Shown piece after piece: positions 37,104 through 46,978 of a DNA stretch of 64,000 bases. The position numbers and the translations under genes are program-made. How positions within the stretch are numbered: position 1 is the first letter of the stretch; the number at the start of each line of letters is the position of its first letter. The DNA is from Steromphala cineraria (taxonomy: Eukaryota > Mollusca > Gastropoda > Trochida > Trochidae). Below the pieces are notes generated by a model that ran no database searches, was not told the origin of the DNA, and saw nothing but the letters and a program-made list of their open reading frames with translations. The stretch lies in contig OU744737.1 of the NCBI GenBank assembly GCA_916613615.1, positions 5,724,001 through 5,788,000 on the forward strand, given 5' to 3'.

Positions 37104-37600
37104 TTAAAGAGACACAGAGTATGCTGATAGGATCACATATGTCAAATTTTGAATCGATGTTATTACATCGGGAACCACTAACTGTTACTGAAAATAACAA
37201 GTTAAAGGTCAATCAGTACATTAGAGCGAAAATAAGGCCATTCCAAGTCGGGATTTTGATCGAAAACCGGACAATGTGGCTCGAGTGGCGCGCACAAATT
37301 CGCTAAACGTAATTTTGAAACCTTGTCATAAGCTGACAGGAAGATATATTCGATTCCATAGTGTTTATTAGGTATTGTAACTAAAAGGTAGATTAATTGG
37401 ATGCGTAATTTCGAATATTAAACGTATTTGAGATGTTTTCTTGATTTTTCCATGAAATCAAGCATTTTAGAGATATTATGCATAAATGGATATATTTGCA
37501 AGTCAAGTGATGAGATATGAACCTTAATCAGCAAATTATATATTTTGTAGCTTATCAAAACCAAATAAAAATTTAAGAAAGATACTCTGTGTCACTTTAA
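37104..37600. mobile_element. ACACAGAGTAT MITE, copy 2 (497 bp)
   Basis: Ends TTAAAGAGACACAGAGTATG and GATACTCTGTGTCACTTTAA. The interior is the inverted complement of copy 1 at 18234-18723. The right 230 bases and the flank GCCAAAATGGGG are shared with 58768-58995, so this insertion predates the segmental duplication. Confidence 0.88.
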
Positions 37601-37852
37601 GCCAAAATGGGGGCCAGTGGTTATTGTTAGATATTTGATAATTTCTTTTACAACTTTACATAAGTGTTACGTTGATGATGAGATGTTTGAATCCTCCTTA
37701 TCTAACTAAGAATCTGTAGACAGGGATTCAGCTTTTTAGGCCTTAAGCTTCTGGAGAAAAAGAGAAAAATAGGTTTTAAGGCTGTGGCTCTCATTAGGGC
37801 CCACAGTCCTACCAAAGCTACAATTTCTTATCCTCACTAGTCAAGGAGTATA

Positions 37853-37890
37853 AGATAAGATAAGATAAGATAAGATAAGATAAGATAAAC
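37853..37890. repeat. (GATAA)n microsatellite at LINE 3' end
   Basis: Seven or so AAGAT/GATAA units directly adjoin the 3' end of the truncated LINE, as expected for elements that terminate in short tandem repeats instead of poly-A. Confidence 0.85.
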
Positions 37891-38078
37891 TTTATTATCC
37901 CCGCGGGGAAATTTGCTTTACATTCAAAGAGCTTTCAAAATCGCAATTAAATAGATATATAAAATATATACAACAAATACATTTTGCTCTACAAGCAGTA
38001 ATATTAAACACTGTAAACAATTAAGGGTGTTACATTGAACAATACAATTTATGATTACAGTGCGACGGTTAGTTAGAC

Positions 38079-38783
38079 TTACAATTTTGTATGTAAATTT
38101 AAAATCTTGATACTGTATGGAACAAATGATTTTGTACTCCTATTAGTTTTGAAATACCAAATTTTGAAACGGGGTCCAGAAGGTAAAAATTCATAACATT
38201 CATTTAGAAAGTGGGATGAGTCACATTGAATTGCTAGAGCTTTCTTTTGAACTTTTGAATCAAACTGAAAGGAAAGGTGTTCAAGATTGATGCCGATAAT
38301 TTTGCTGGCTACATTTACAATTTTGTCGATTTTATTTTTCAGTGATATGGGAAGATTGCCATACCATTCATGAAAACTGAAAGTCAGAATGCTATTGATG
38401 AAAGTTTGATAGAACAATTTTAGAATACATGTATCAACATTAAAAGATCTTAATTTTCGCAGGAAGAAAAGTCTTTGTTGAGCTTTAGCATGGACACGGT
38501 GTGTATTAGATTTCCATGAGAGTTTATCATCAATTATGGTTCCCAGGTATTTGTACTCGTCTACTACTTCAACTTCCTGTCCGTCAATAGTAACTGGCTC
38601 CAGGTTTTCCTTTTTTCTGCGGAAGTCAATTATTATTTCCTTTGTTTTACTAATGTTCAGGGATAGAAAATTGTCTTTACACCATTGGTTAAATGAATCA
38701 ATATTTTCTCTATAGTCTAATTCTGATTGATGAATGAACCCAACCAAAGCGGCATCATCTGCAAACTTGAAATATGGACACAA
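38079..38783 (-). pseudogene. Truncated reverse transcriptase C-terminal fragment (Rex/Babar-like LINE)
   Basis: It begins at the catalytic FADDAALVG motif and continues with DSFNQWCKDNFLSLNISKTK and EYKYLGTIIDDKLSW, the thumb region typical of LINE reverse transcriptases, followed by about 130 residues of C-terminal sequence. Everything upstream of the active site is missing, as expected for 5' truncation during reverse transcription. The 3' region ends with CCCCGCGGGGATAATAAAGT (minus strand) and TTATC repeats, a tail style known from Rex1-type elements. Non-functional. Confidence 0.85.
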
Positions 38784-38973
38784 AGTTTCTAGGCCTTATG
38801 CTTCTGGAGAAGAAGTCGATAATGCACAAAGTTTACGGACAGACGAATGGACGGACGGACCCCAGACACCATGCAATGACATAAGCGCATCGGGCCTTAC
38901 AGGCCAGATGAGCTAAAAAGGGCTGCTTGGTAGCTTCAGAGAATTTTCAAGTTTGAAACAGTTTCTTTCCAGA

Positions 38974-41036
38974 ATGTTCCGACAACACTGGTGTGGACTA
39001 CTGGCTCTGCTGTTGACGTCTGCATTGATATACGTCGTCGTCTACCATATTGAAGATGATGTCAGAAACATTTACCTCTCCATGCGTGTCAGTGCCTCCT
39101 ACATGTTTGTTCCTGAACCTACAGATTCATCCCCAGTTGACTGTAGCGCACTTCTTAATGGCAAGAAAAGTGAAATCCTTAAAGCTAGCCTTTCCAAAGA
39201 AGACCCATCACTTGGTGGTGTACCGACCCCTGGACAATCATGTGATAATTTCAAAAAGAGGCGGAAATATATTTTGAGTGTGACTCCAGAAGAGTCTGAT
39301 TTTCCAATAGCTTTCAGTCTTCTGGTTTATAAAAACAGTCACCAAGTTGAGAGATTACTACGCGCAGTGTACAGACCTAGCAATATCTATTGTATTCATG
39401 TTGACCTCAAATCAGCGGCCATCTTGGAGGAGATGAAAGGGCTTGTTGACTGTTTTGACAACGTTTTCCTCTCCTCTCGTCAAATCAACGTACATTGGGG
39501 AGAGTTCTCTGTGCTGGAGCCAGAGCTTGTGTGCATGGAGGACTTGATGAAATCCAGCACTAGGTGGCGCTACTTCATCAATCTGACAGGTCAGGAATAC
39601 CCGCTGAAAACCAACTGGCAGCTGGTGCAGATTCTGAAGGCATACCATGGTGCCAACGATGTCTCCGGAACAGTTGCAAGGTAAAGATGACAATCTCTGG
39701 TGAAATCCTCAAGGTTGTACTCAACAATAATTGATAATAAGTCAGACTGATATAAAAGCAAAGAATCGGTCTTGACTATCTACAATAGATTTATGACATT
39801 TACAGAAAGAATCGCTCTCGATTATCTACAATAGATTTATGACAGTTACAGAAATCTAACATGACAATAAGGAAAAACATGTTTTGGTATAATCAAACTT
39901 TTTATTCTATTAAAGCTACATTTCAACATAAATCCTAATGTCAGAGTCAAAGTTCTGGTGTAGATTCATCATCATCATCATCATAATTATAATTTCAGAT
40001 ACAGCGAGAATATACGCAGGTTTTGGCGAGCAGGCTCGGTCCCACACAACCTCACTCCTGTTATCGGCTCCGTCCATGTTGTCGTCAACCGCCATTTTGT
40101 CAACTTCTCCGTCAATGACCCGATAGCAAGAGACTTCCGGGAATGGCTAAAACACACCGAGATCCCAGATGAGACATACTTTCCCACCCTCAACTTCAAC
40201 CCCAAGCTTAGGATACCTGGAACTTTTAAAGGTAAAGAGGGAATGTAGAAAGAAATTTATATCCAGAAAATACTTTTGATTTTATGAATAAATAAGAAGT
40301 GCAAAGACCCAGAGCAAAGTCCATGCCTTAATTGGCTCTGTAAAGATAATTTTTAGGTTTTTTTAATTTGTGGCATTCTTGCATGTCAAAACACCAATAA
40401 TAAAGATATTATTCAAAAGTTCTTCCTCAATTTTTCAAAAGAGGACAATTACATGACAATTATTAGTTTCAAAACAAAAGCAAAACATCTACATGGAAAC
40501 ATCACTCAAAAATTGCCTTTCTGGGTGAGACGTCAAACTGTCTTATGTGTACCTCAATGAAACTTGATATCTGAATCAATAAACATGCAAAGATGTGCCT
40601 TTTGAGGTTTACAACTATTTTGGATACACATGTATATGTTTAGTGATTTTTTAAATGTTTGAGTTATTTGGGACCAAAGTGATTTTCCAACAGTTGATGT
40701 TCTAACATCTTATTCTGAACAGGTGCCCCAAGAGAAGAACCGTTCCTCGCCCGCTACAAGAACTGGGATCACGGTCTCCTGTTCTTCAAGGACGACTGTC
40801 AAGGTCGGTACCATCGAGAGATTTGCATTCTGGGAGCAGGAGACTTGCCGTCACTTGTTGAACGTAAACATCTTTTTGCAAACAAGCTCGAGGAAGACTT
40901 CCAGCCTTCTGCCTACAACTGTCTGGAGCAATGGTATGTCAACATGACACTGGCTGAACAACGGGACCAGAGAGATTTCGATACAAGTTTCTACAGTGAG
41001 CTAGATTTTGTTTTAAATCAGGTTGGTGCAAGATAG
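38974..41036 (+). CDS. GCNT-like beta-1,6-N-acetylglucosaminyltransferase, copy 1 (three coding exons)
   Basis: Exons 38974-39680, 39999-40231 and 40723-41036 join in phase to 417 codons plus TAG, close to the roughly 430 residues of vertebrate GCNT1. All junctions are GT/AG. Residues 6-24 (WCGLLALLLTSALIYVVVY) form a type II signal anchor, followed by a stem and the GT14 Branch domain: FPIAFSLLVY, VERLLRAVYRPSNIYCIHVD, HWGEFSVLEPELVC, RYFINLTGQEYPLKTN (exon 1); IGSVHVVVNRHFV and IPDETYFPTL with Glu294 at the position of the family catalytic glutamate (exon 2); CILGAGDLPSLVERKHLFANK and CLEQWY (exon 3). The expected role is beta-1,6-GlcNAc branching of O-glycans in the Golgi; the acceptor is unknown. 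The ATG lies just after a polypyrimidine-AG (TTTCTTTCCAG), so a 5' untranslated exon may be spliced here. Partial copies of the last exon follow downstream. Confidence 0.9.
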
Positions 41037-41516
41037 CAATTATGTCTTGTGGTTTGAAAACATGTGATACAAAAACTTGTTTCTGCAACCGTCTGGAGCA
41101 ATGGTACGTCAACATGACACTGGCTGAACAACGTGGCCAGAGAGATTTCGATACAAGCTTCTACAGTAAGCTAGATTTTGTTTTAAATCAGGTTGGTGAA
41201 AGATAGCAATTATGTCTTGTGATTTGAAAACATGTGATACAAAAACTTGATTCCACAACTGTCTGGAGCAAAGTTATGTCAACATGACATCAGCCAAACA
41301 ACGTGGCAAGAGGAATTTGGACATAAGCTTCTACGGTAAGCTAGATTTTGTTCACCAGGTTGGTGCAAGATAACAGAAACTTTGTGGGATGTCAAAATGA
41401 AAATATTTCACAAGTGTCTGGGACAATTTTATGTCACAATGTTATCAGGCAAACTACATGGGCAAAGAGAGTTTGACACACACTACTACAGTAAGCTAGA
41501 ATTTAATCTAAAGTAG
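40921..41516 (+). repeat. Tandem duplicates of the terminal GCNT-like exon segment
   Basis: The segment starting GTCTGGAGCAATGGTATGTC (coding the last 38 or so residues) at 40921 recurs at 41091, 41261 and, more diverged, 41415, at spacings of 170, 170 and 154. The first duplicate keeps an open frame equivalent to the C terminus with its own TAG; the next two carry substitutions. They lie after the first stop codon, so they are 3' UTR unless alternative splicing reaches them. Confidence 0.85.
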
Positions 41517-43997
41517 GGTTAGGAACAAAGAAGAGGTAGACATGCAAGATTGCAGTGTATCCATAAAGTATCTACCAAATGAGGAAGAAATGAAGAACCT
41601 GATGATCATCATTGACAACCTTTAAGATAAGGCACCCAAATTGACCAATCCTAGTTCTTCAAGATCATGAAGTATTCAGTTTGTCAGTGACGTTATTTAC
41701 TTTTCTCGTAACACCAAAGCAATGATGATATTGTAATGCTGAGGAATATATGGATGACAACTTCTTTGTTCATTGTATGCGATGTTTCGACACAGATTCT
41801 TGAGGATATTGTGTTGCCATGGCAATGAAATTGTGCTTCCACCTATTGTGAATAATTGAACTATTTCAATTTCCGCATCGAGTTGAAGCGGATATTTTTA
41901 AGCACAAATGATAATTGTTGTTTTTGTAAATTGCGTGAATTTGGAACTGTTTGAATGATTAAAGATGAGACTTTTCAAGGTGACAGAGTTTGACATCAGT
42001 AACTCCACATCCTTCTGCACATTCATTTGGGTTTTATTGTCTCCTGTACTTACAGATTACTGGCAGGCACGTGAAGGCAGGTTGCAAATCAAACAGCTGC
42101 TATTGGTCCACCAGGTAGGAGTATGAGTGGACAATTGTTTCAGTTATGTTCAAACCTGTATCTCATTCATTGACGCATTTTTTTGTAAATCCTTATTGTC
42201 AGTGTGAAGTTTCATTAAGTGGCAAGTATACTTTCCAGTCTGTGAAGAAATGATGGTTGCATGTTATATATTTATTTCCGTTTATTTATGTTGTGGTAAA
42301 TCTTCATAATAAAATATAAATGACAAAAATATATGTTGACTTGTACTTCATGAGAGAAGATTGCCTATATATTTTCAGCCAATAATCATTGAGGAGCCTT
42401 ACACAAAATATTTTCTTCCATTAATGCCGGCACTGCTGCTTTTGTAAGAAGGAAGTTCATTGGCTGGTTGTTTGTAGAGTTGAACAAAGCATTTGACTTG
42501 ATAGTCTAGGGTATTGGAGGAGCTTGGCGGATGTAAATACTGATTATGTAAAGGATATTAACCTCTCCCTAGGGTTTGGTTGAAAATGTAATCATGAGGG
42601 TGAGGGGAAACCCGCGGGCCAGAGGTCCAAGACTTTCCCCGACCCCGAATATAAGGCAAAGGAAAGGACGACAAATTCAGTCAATATATTGAAAAAAATT
42701 AAACTCGGAAAGTATCGCACAAACGCAGCCATTTATTGCGAGCTGCCTGCTTAACAGCACGCTCTTCGTGTAGGACATTAAAAATACTCCTTGCATACAA
42801 TTTTTGAATCAAATATTAATATATATATATCCTTCATATTGCTTTTTGCAAAGCATAGAGCAACATCCCCCATCTTTTAGCATCTTTTGCTACAAAATTG
42901 TTTTCCCACTGTTTATGTTGGTTTATGAGTTAGATAAAACATGACCTATTGGCATTATTGAAAAGTCTGCCCTCCTCCCTCGGGAAATACCTTTGGGCAT
43001 TGGGCATACTTTTAAATAATGCCCGCGGGTCATGTTTCATCCTACACATATATGATACACATTATTTACTTTTAATTTATGAAATATAGACAAGCAGAAC
43101 AATGAACCATTGGTTACAAATAAATCTGCATGATCTGTTTTTAAGTTTTTAATGACAAACATGTTTTCATTATACACATAAACATACTTTTGACATTTGT
43201 TTCGGATAAACCATTTTCTGTTCTAGAAATGAGAACAAGACTCCTTGATATCTTTAAATAGTTTAATTTTGTAATCTGAGAAAGAGGATGAACATATACC
43301 TGTGCAGTGACCTCCATTTTTATGTACATTTCGTCAAATACTAGCATCTTGACAACTATTTACATGTGCAGATATGTGCTGCTTGCTTTACAGCTATTTA
43401 CACAAGCTCATAAACAGCATTGTGTCCTGAATTCTCTCCCCATAGAGGTAACCCAAGTCATAAAATGCGGATCCAACCTCTGTTGATATAAGCAAAGTTC
43501 TTGGGTTTTATGTGGGTTCTCCTTGCAGCAAACATTTGCACAAAAAACACCCTGAAAATATTCAACCAATGAAAACACTTGTTGCATGGAAAGCTTGCTT
43601 GTTGTCATAAAAAGCTTTTGCCATGATTCAGTCACAAAACTACATTAAACTATGTTTGCCAAGAGTGAGCAAGTTATTGTTTAACTCCACTCGGGAAATA
43701 TTTCAACAGTAAGCAGCATTTATGTCAACAAGACCCAAAGTGTAAAGTGCATATTCGGATAAATTCCAGTTTTCTTGAAACAAACAGAACTGCCAGAGGC
43801 TCTAAAAAAATTGAAAAAGGGTTGCTAATTCCACAACTTACTTCATTGTATCCAATCAGGCTTCTTAGTATTAAAAGCCCGTGAACTGATCTTATAACAA
43901 CAGAGGATAGATCGGAACTTATCACTTGAGCTACCATCGGGAGGAGTGAATGTGTTTCCTGCAAAACCACTCTCGGATATTTGTTACATCTCAGGGA
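41517..43997. other. 3' flank of GCNT-like copy 1; no further gene
   Basis: Includes the foldback arm at 41734-41803 shared with 10383-10513, and CGTGTAGGACATTAAAAATA near 42768, which recurs near 46232. Minus-strand frames at 43141-43970 have no recognisable domain. The part up to 43763 repeats essentially unchanged at 61754-64000. Confidence 0.5.
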
Positions 43998-45242
43998 AGG
44001 ATTGTCGCTATTGAATCAAGTTCTGTGCACCGAACCATTAGAGATATTTTTATAATTTTTATATCAACTTGTAGAGAAAAGAATTGTCTTTTTTTCCATG
44101 TATCACATGTCTATGCGCGGACAGGAATAAAGAAGCGGCAAGCGAAAGATAAGTGATCGTTCACACGCGCTACTTGCGCGGCGTTCGCTAATTGAACTTG
44201 TATTAACTCGCGCACCTTGCGGCACTCATATCTCACGAACCATTAGAGATATTTTGATAATTTTTATATCAACTTGTAGAGAAAAGAATTGTCTTTTTTT
44301 CCATGTATCATATGTCTATGCGCGCAATGAAGAAGCGGTGCGCGCTCTACTTGCGCTCCGGCGTTCGCCAATTGAACTTGTATTTAACTCGCGCACCTTG
44401 CGGCACTCATATCTCACGAACCATTAGATATATTCTTATAATTTTTATATCAACTTGTAGAGAAAAGAATTGTCTTTTTTTCCATGTATCACATGTCTAT
44501 GCGCGCAATGAAGAAGCGGTGCGCGCTCTACTTGCGCGGCGTTCGCTAATTGAACTTGTATTAACTCGCGCACCTTGCGGCACTCATATCTCACGAACCA
44601 TTAGAGATATTTTTATAATTTTTATATCAACTTGTAGAGAAAAGAATTGTCTTTTTTTCCATGTATCATATGTCTATGCGCGGACAGGAATAAAGAAGCG
44701 GCAAGCGAAAGATAAGTGATCGTTCACACGCGCTACTTGCGCGGCGTTCGCTAATTGAACTTGTATTAACTCGCGCACCTTGCGGCACTCATATCTCACG
44801 AACCATTAGAGATATTTTGATAATTTTTATATCAACTTGTAGAGAAAAGAATTGTCTTTTTTTCCATGTATCATATGTCTATGCGCGCACAAAAATAAAG
44901 AAGCGGCGAGCGGAATTAAAGACTTTCTTTTGATGACTGTGGGAAAAAAAATATGAGGCGCATCGTAATGTTTTTTTATATATTTATAAAGAGGCACAGT
45001 GTATCTAGAAGTCCATGTAAAAAGAATTATTGTGTGTGCATAAATAAACATTTTACAAGGCTCTAAATAAAAATCCGGGATCCGCGAAATAGATACACCA
45101 ATTGTTGTAAAAGACCCGGGACTCGCTACATAAAAATATTCAGTGGGCGGTGCAATCAGGATATAACGGTGGGATGGCACCGGACAAAACAATGTCGCCA
45201 CGGGGGCTAGTTGAGCAAAAATATATAGCCGCATCGTAAGGG
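43998..45242 (-). mobile_element. Truncated left end of the piggyBac element, inverted
   Basis: It is the inverted counterpart of 46651 to about 47900. From right to left it has the terminal CCCTTACGATGCGGC (ending at 45242 beside TTAA 45243-45246), the same roughly 325-bp subterminal region with few differences, then about five satellite units with markers at 44879, 44674, 44497, 44316 and 44111. It stops mid-unit near 43998 with no second terminal repeat. It holds no transposase. It is either a truncated copy or a product of rearrangement with the full element 1.4 kb away. Confidence 0.85.
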
Positions 45243-45246
45243 TTAA

Positions 45247-46646
45247 GAGAGCACCCCAAACTTTTTTGGACAATCATTATCATTCTTGAAGAACGTGCAT
45301 CGTTTAAGTTCTAATCACAAAGGGAGATAACTCTAATGCAAGTTTGTAACAAGATGTGTTACACATTGCACCTCACATCACATTACCATCTTCAAAGTAA
45401 ATCCGAAAAAGACTATCTTTAATTTGCCACACCATAAACAAATCAGTAATTTCATCTATTTTCACAGACATCATTTCCTATATTTTTAGCTTTAGTTTTC
45501 TGTATGTGGTGCTCTTACGTTTTATTGAGTCAATCACAGCTGTAACTCAAAAGGATAAGATGAAATTTAGCATAGCAAAACGGTCAAGTTGACAGAATGT
45601 CAATAATGATACTTATTGTTAACATAATCATGGAATCATTAAAAACTTGGCGTGCCGATATCATAAACAACATTCTGATTGTGATGGAAGGGAGACAACT
45701 GGTCCAGTTTCAAATATATCACACAATTGCCGTATTATTTGGTTCCAACTAGCAAAAGAGTTTAAAGATCAAAACTTAATACTACATGTATTACAAATCA
45801 TTCCAAACTGGTCCAATTACAGGAACGCTAACCAATTTTCCAGTACCTGTTTTAGCCCAACCACAAATGAATAATGAATGCTTAAAAAGTAAGTTAAGAA
45901 CCACCCTAAATTTCATTCTTATGATCAATATGATCCCTTAAAGGGACAGTCCTATAGGTGTTTTTGTGGAAAAAAATTCAATAGCACTTGCCATTTATGA
46001 TTATATATTACATGATAATTCCACACTTATTTTCAAATATGATAGTGAGGGTTACATTTCCATTGTTCTAGTTTTAACAATTTGCCAAAGAATAGAATGA
46101 ATCACTGAGTCCTCTTGAATTAAAAAAATACTCTGAGGACTGTCCCTTTAATATAAATATTTTGGGTGTTTCCTTATTTTTGTTTGTTAAATTGTTTAAA
46201 ATCTATATTTGACACTCTCTTGGGGAGGGTCCGTGTAAGACATTAAAAATACTCCTTGCATACGATTTTAGAATCAATGTTGATAGTTAAGGAGCCACAA
46301 AGACAAACATCGGGTAGGGGTCTAAAAATCTTAATTTTTCAGTGTTTTCATTAAAGTTTAAAAAGTCGTTACTCCTTTACTATTTAAGTTATCTAAACAA
46401 ACTATAAATTAATGGATGCGCTTGTTAAAGACAAAAAATATTTTGTGTGGTAACTTATTATCGAAATCTTAACGTTACTGTATGAAGTTCATTAATTGCT
46501 TGTATGGGTCGTCAGCTGTTCTATATAACAGATAGAAAATTACGCTAAATTATTCATTTCTTGACCGATTTAGGTCACATTTAAAATGTAGGTTCATCTC
46601 AACAAATAAAAACAATAAACGAGTGCAAAATTCAAGGTTTGGGAAC
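45247..46646. other. Spacer between two divergent piggyBac left ends
   Basis: A 1.4-kb AT-rich interval with no gene. It contains the MITE at 45938-46151. The frame at 45647-45874 has no recognised domain. Confidence 0.5.
45938..46151. mobile_element. GGGACAGTCCT MITE (214 bp)
   Basis: TTAAAGGGACAGTCCTATAG at the left and GAGGACTGTCCCTTTAA at the right give a short terminal inverted repeat with TTAA at both ends. Non-coding, with no second copy seen in the window. Confidence 0.7.
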
Positions 46647-46650
46647 TTAA

Positions 46651-46664
46651 CCCTTACGATGCGG
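46651..46664 (+). repeat. Left terminal inverted repeat of the piggyBac element
   Basis: CCCTTACGATGCGG immediately after TTAA (46647-46650). The same motif in inverted orientation ends the element at 56772 and ends the truncated copy at 45242. Beyond 14 bases the two ends of the full element diverge. Confidence 0.9.
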
Positions 46665-46978
46665 CTATATATTTTTGCTCAACTAGCCCCCGTGGCGACA
46701 TTGTTTTGTCCGGTGCCAGCCACCGTTATATCCTGATTGCACCGCCCACTGAATATGTTTATGTAGCGAGTCCCGGGTCTTTTACAACAATTGGTGTATC
46801 TATTTCGCGGATCCCGGATTTTTATTTAGAGCCTTGTAAAATGTTTATTTATGCACACAGAATAATTCTTTTTACATGGACTTCTAGATACACTGTGCCT
46901 CTTTATAAATATATAAAAAAACATTACGATGCGCCTCATATTTTTTTTCCCACAGTCATCAAAAGAAAGTCTTTAATT
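46665..46978. other. Left subterminal region of the piggyBac element
   Basis: Near-identical to the inverted sequence at 44925-45228. It contains a frame (46706-47065) that is also open in the inverted copy, with a few amino-acid differences, and an internal TTACGATGCG motif. Probably a cis-acting subterminal sequence; coding is not supported. Confidence 0.55.

Larger units (their letters stand above)
37691..38921. mobile_element. Copy-specific retroelement block upstream of GCNT-like copy 1
   Basis: This 1,231-bp block replaces 102 bp (59095-59196) of the other duplicate. It contains a 5'-truncated Rex/Babar-like LINE in minus orientation, with its 3' end at a (GATAA)n tract at 37853-37889. 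On the right (38786-38918) lies a SINE-like tail with ACGGACAGACGAATGGACGG and a GGCCTTACAGGCC hairpin before GATGAGCTAAAAA. The words TAGGCCTTAAGCTTCTGGAG and TAGGCCTTATGCTTCTGGAG flank the LINE on both sides. Confidence 0.75.
37373..43763. repeat. Segmental duplication, copy 1 (left member)
   Basis: It matches 58768-64000, interrupted by a copy-specific block at 37691-38921. The offset is 20,275 at exon 1 and 20,237 after the first intron. The match starts inside a MITE and runs to the last window base in copy 2, so the right limit is not seen. Divergence is about 3% in exon 1 and close to nil from 40232 onward (two substitutions noticed). Confidence 0.92.

Noticed and set aside
38953..38973. 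TTG-initiated N-terminal extension of GCNT-like copy 1 (and the same in copy 2)
   Set aside because: TTG is not a usual animal start. The stretch is better read as a polypyrimidine tract and splice acceptor just before the ATG.
41596..41630. CTGATGA word suggesting a hammerhead ribozyme
   Set aside because: The required GAAA core and flanking stems are absent.
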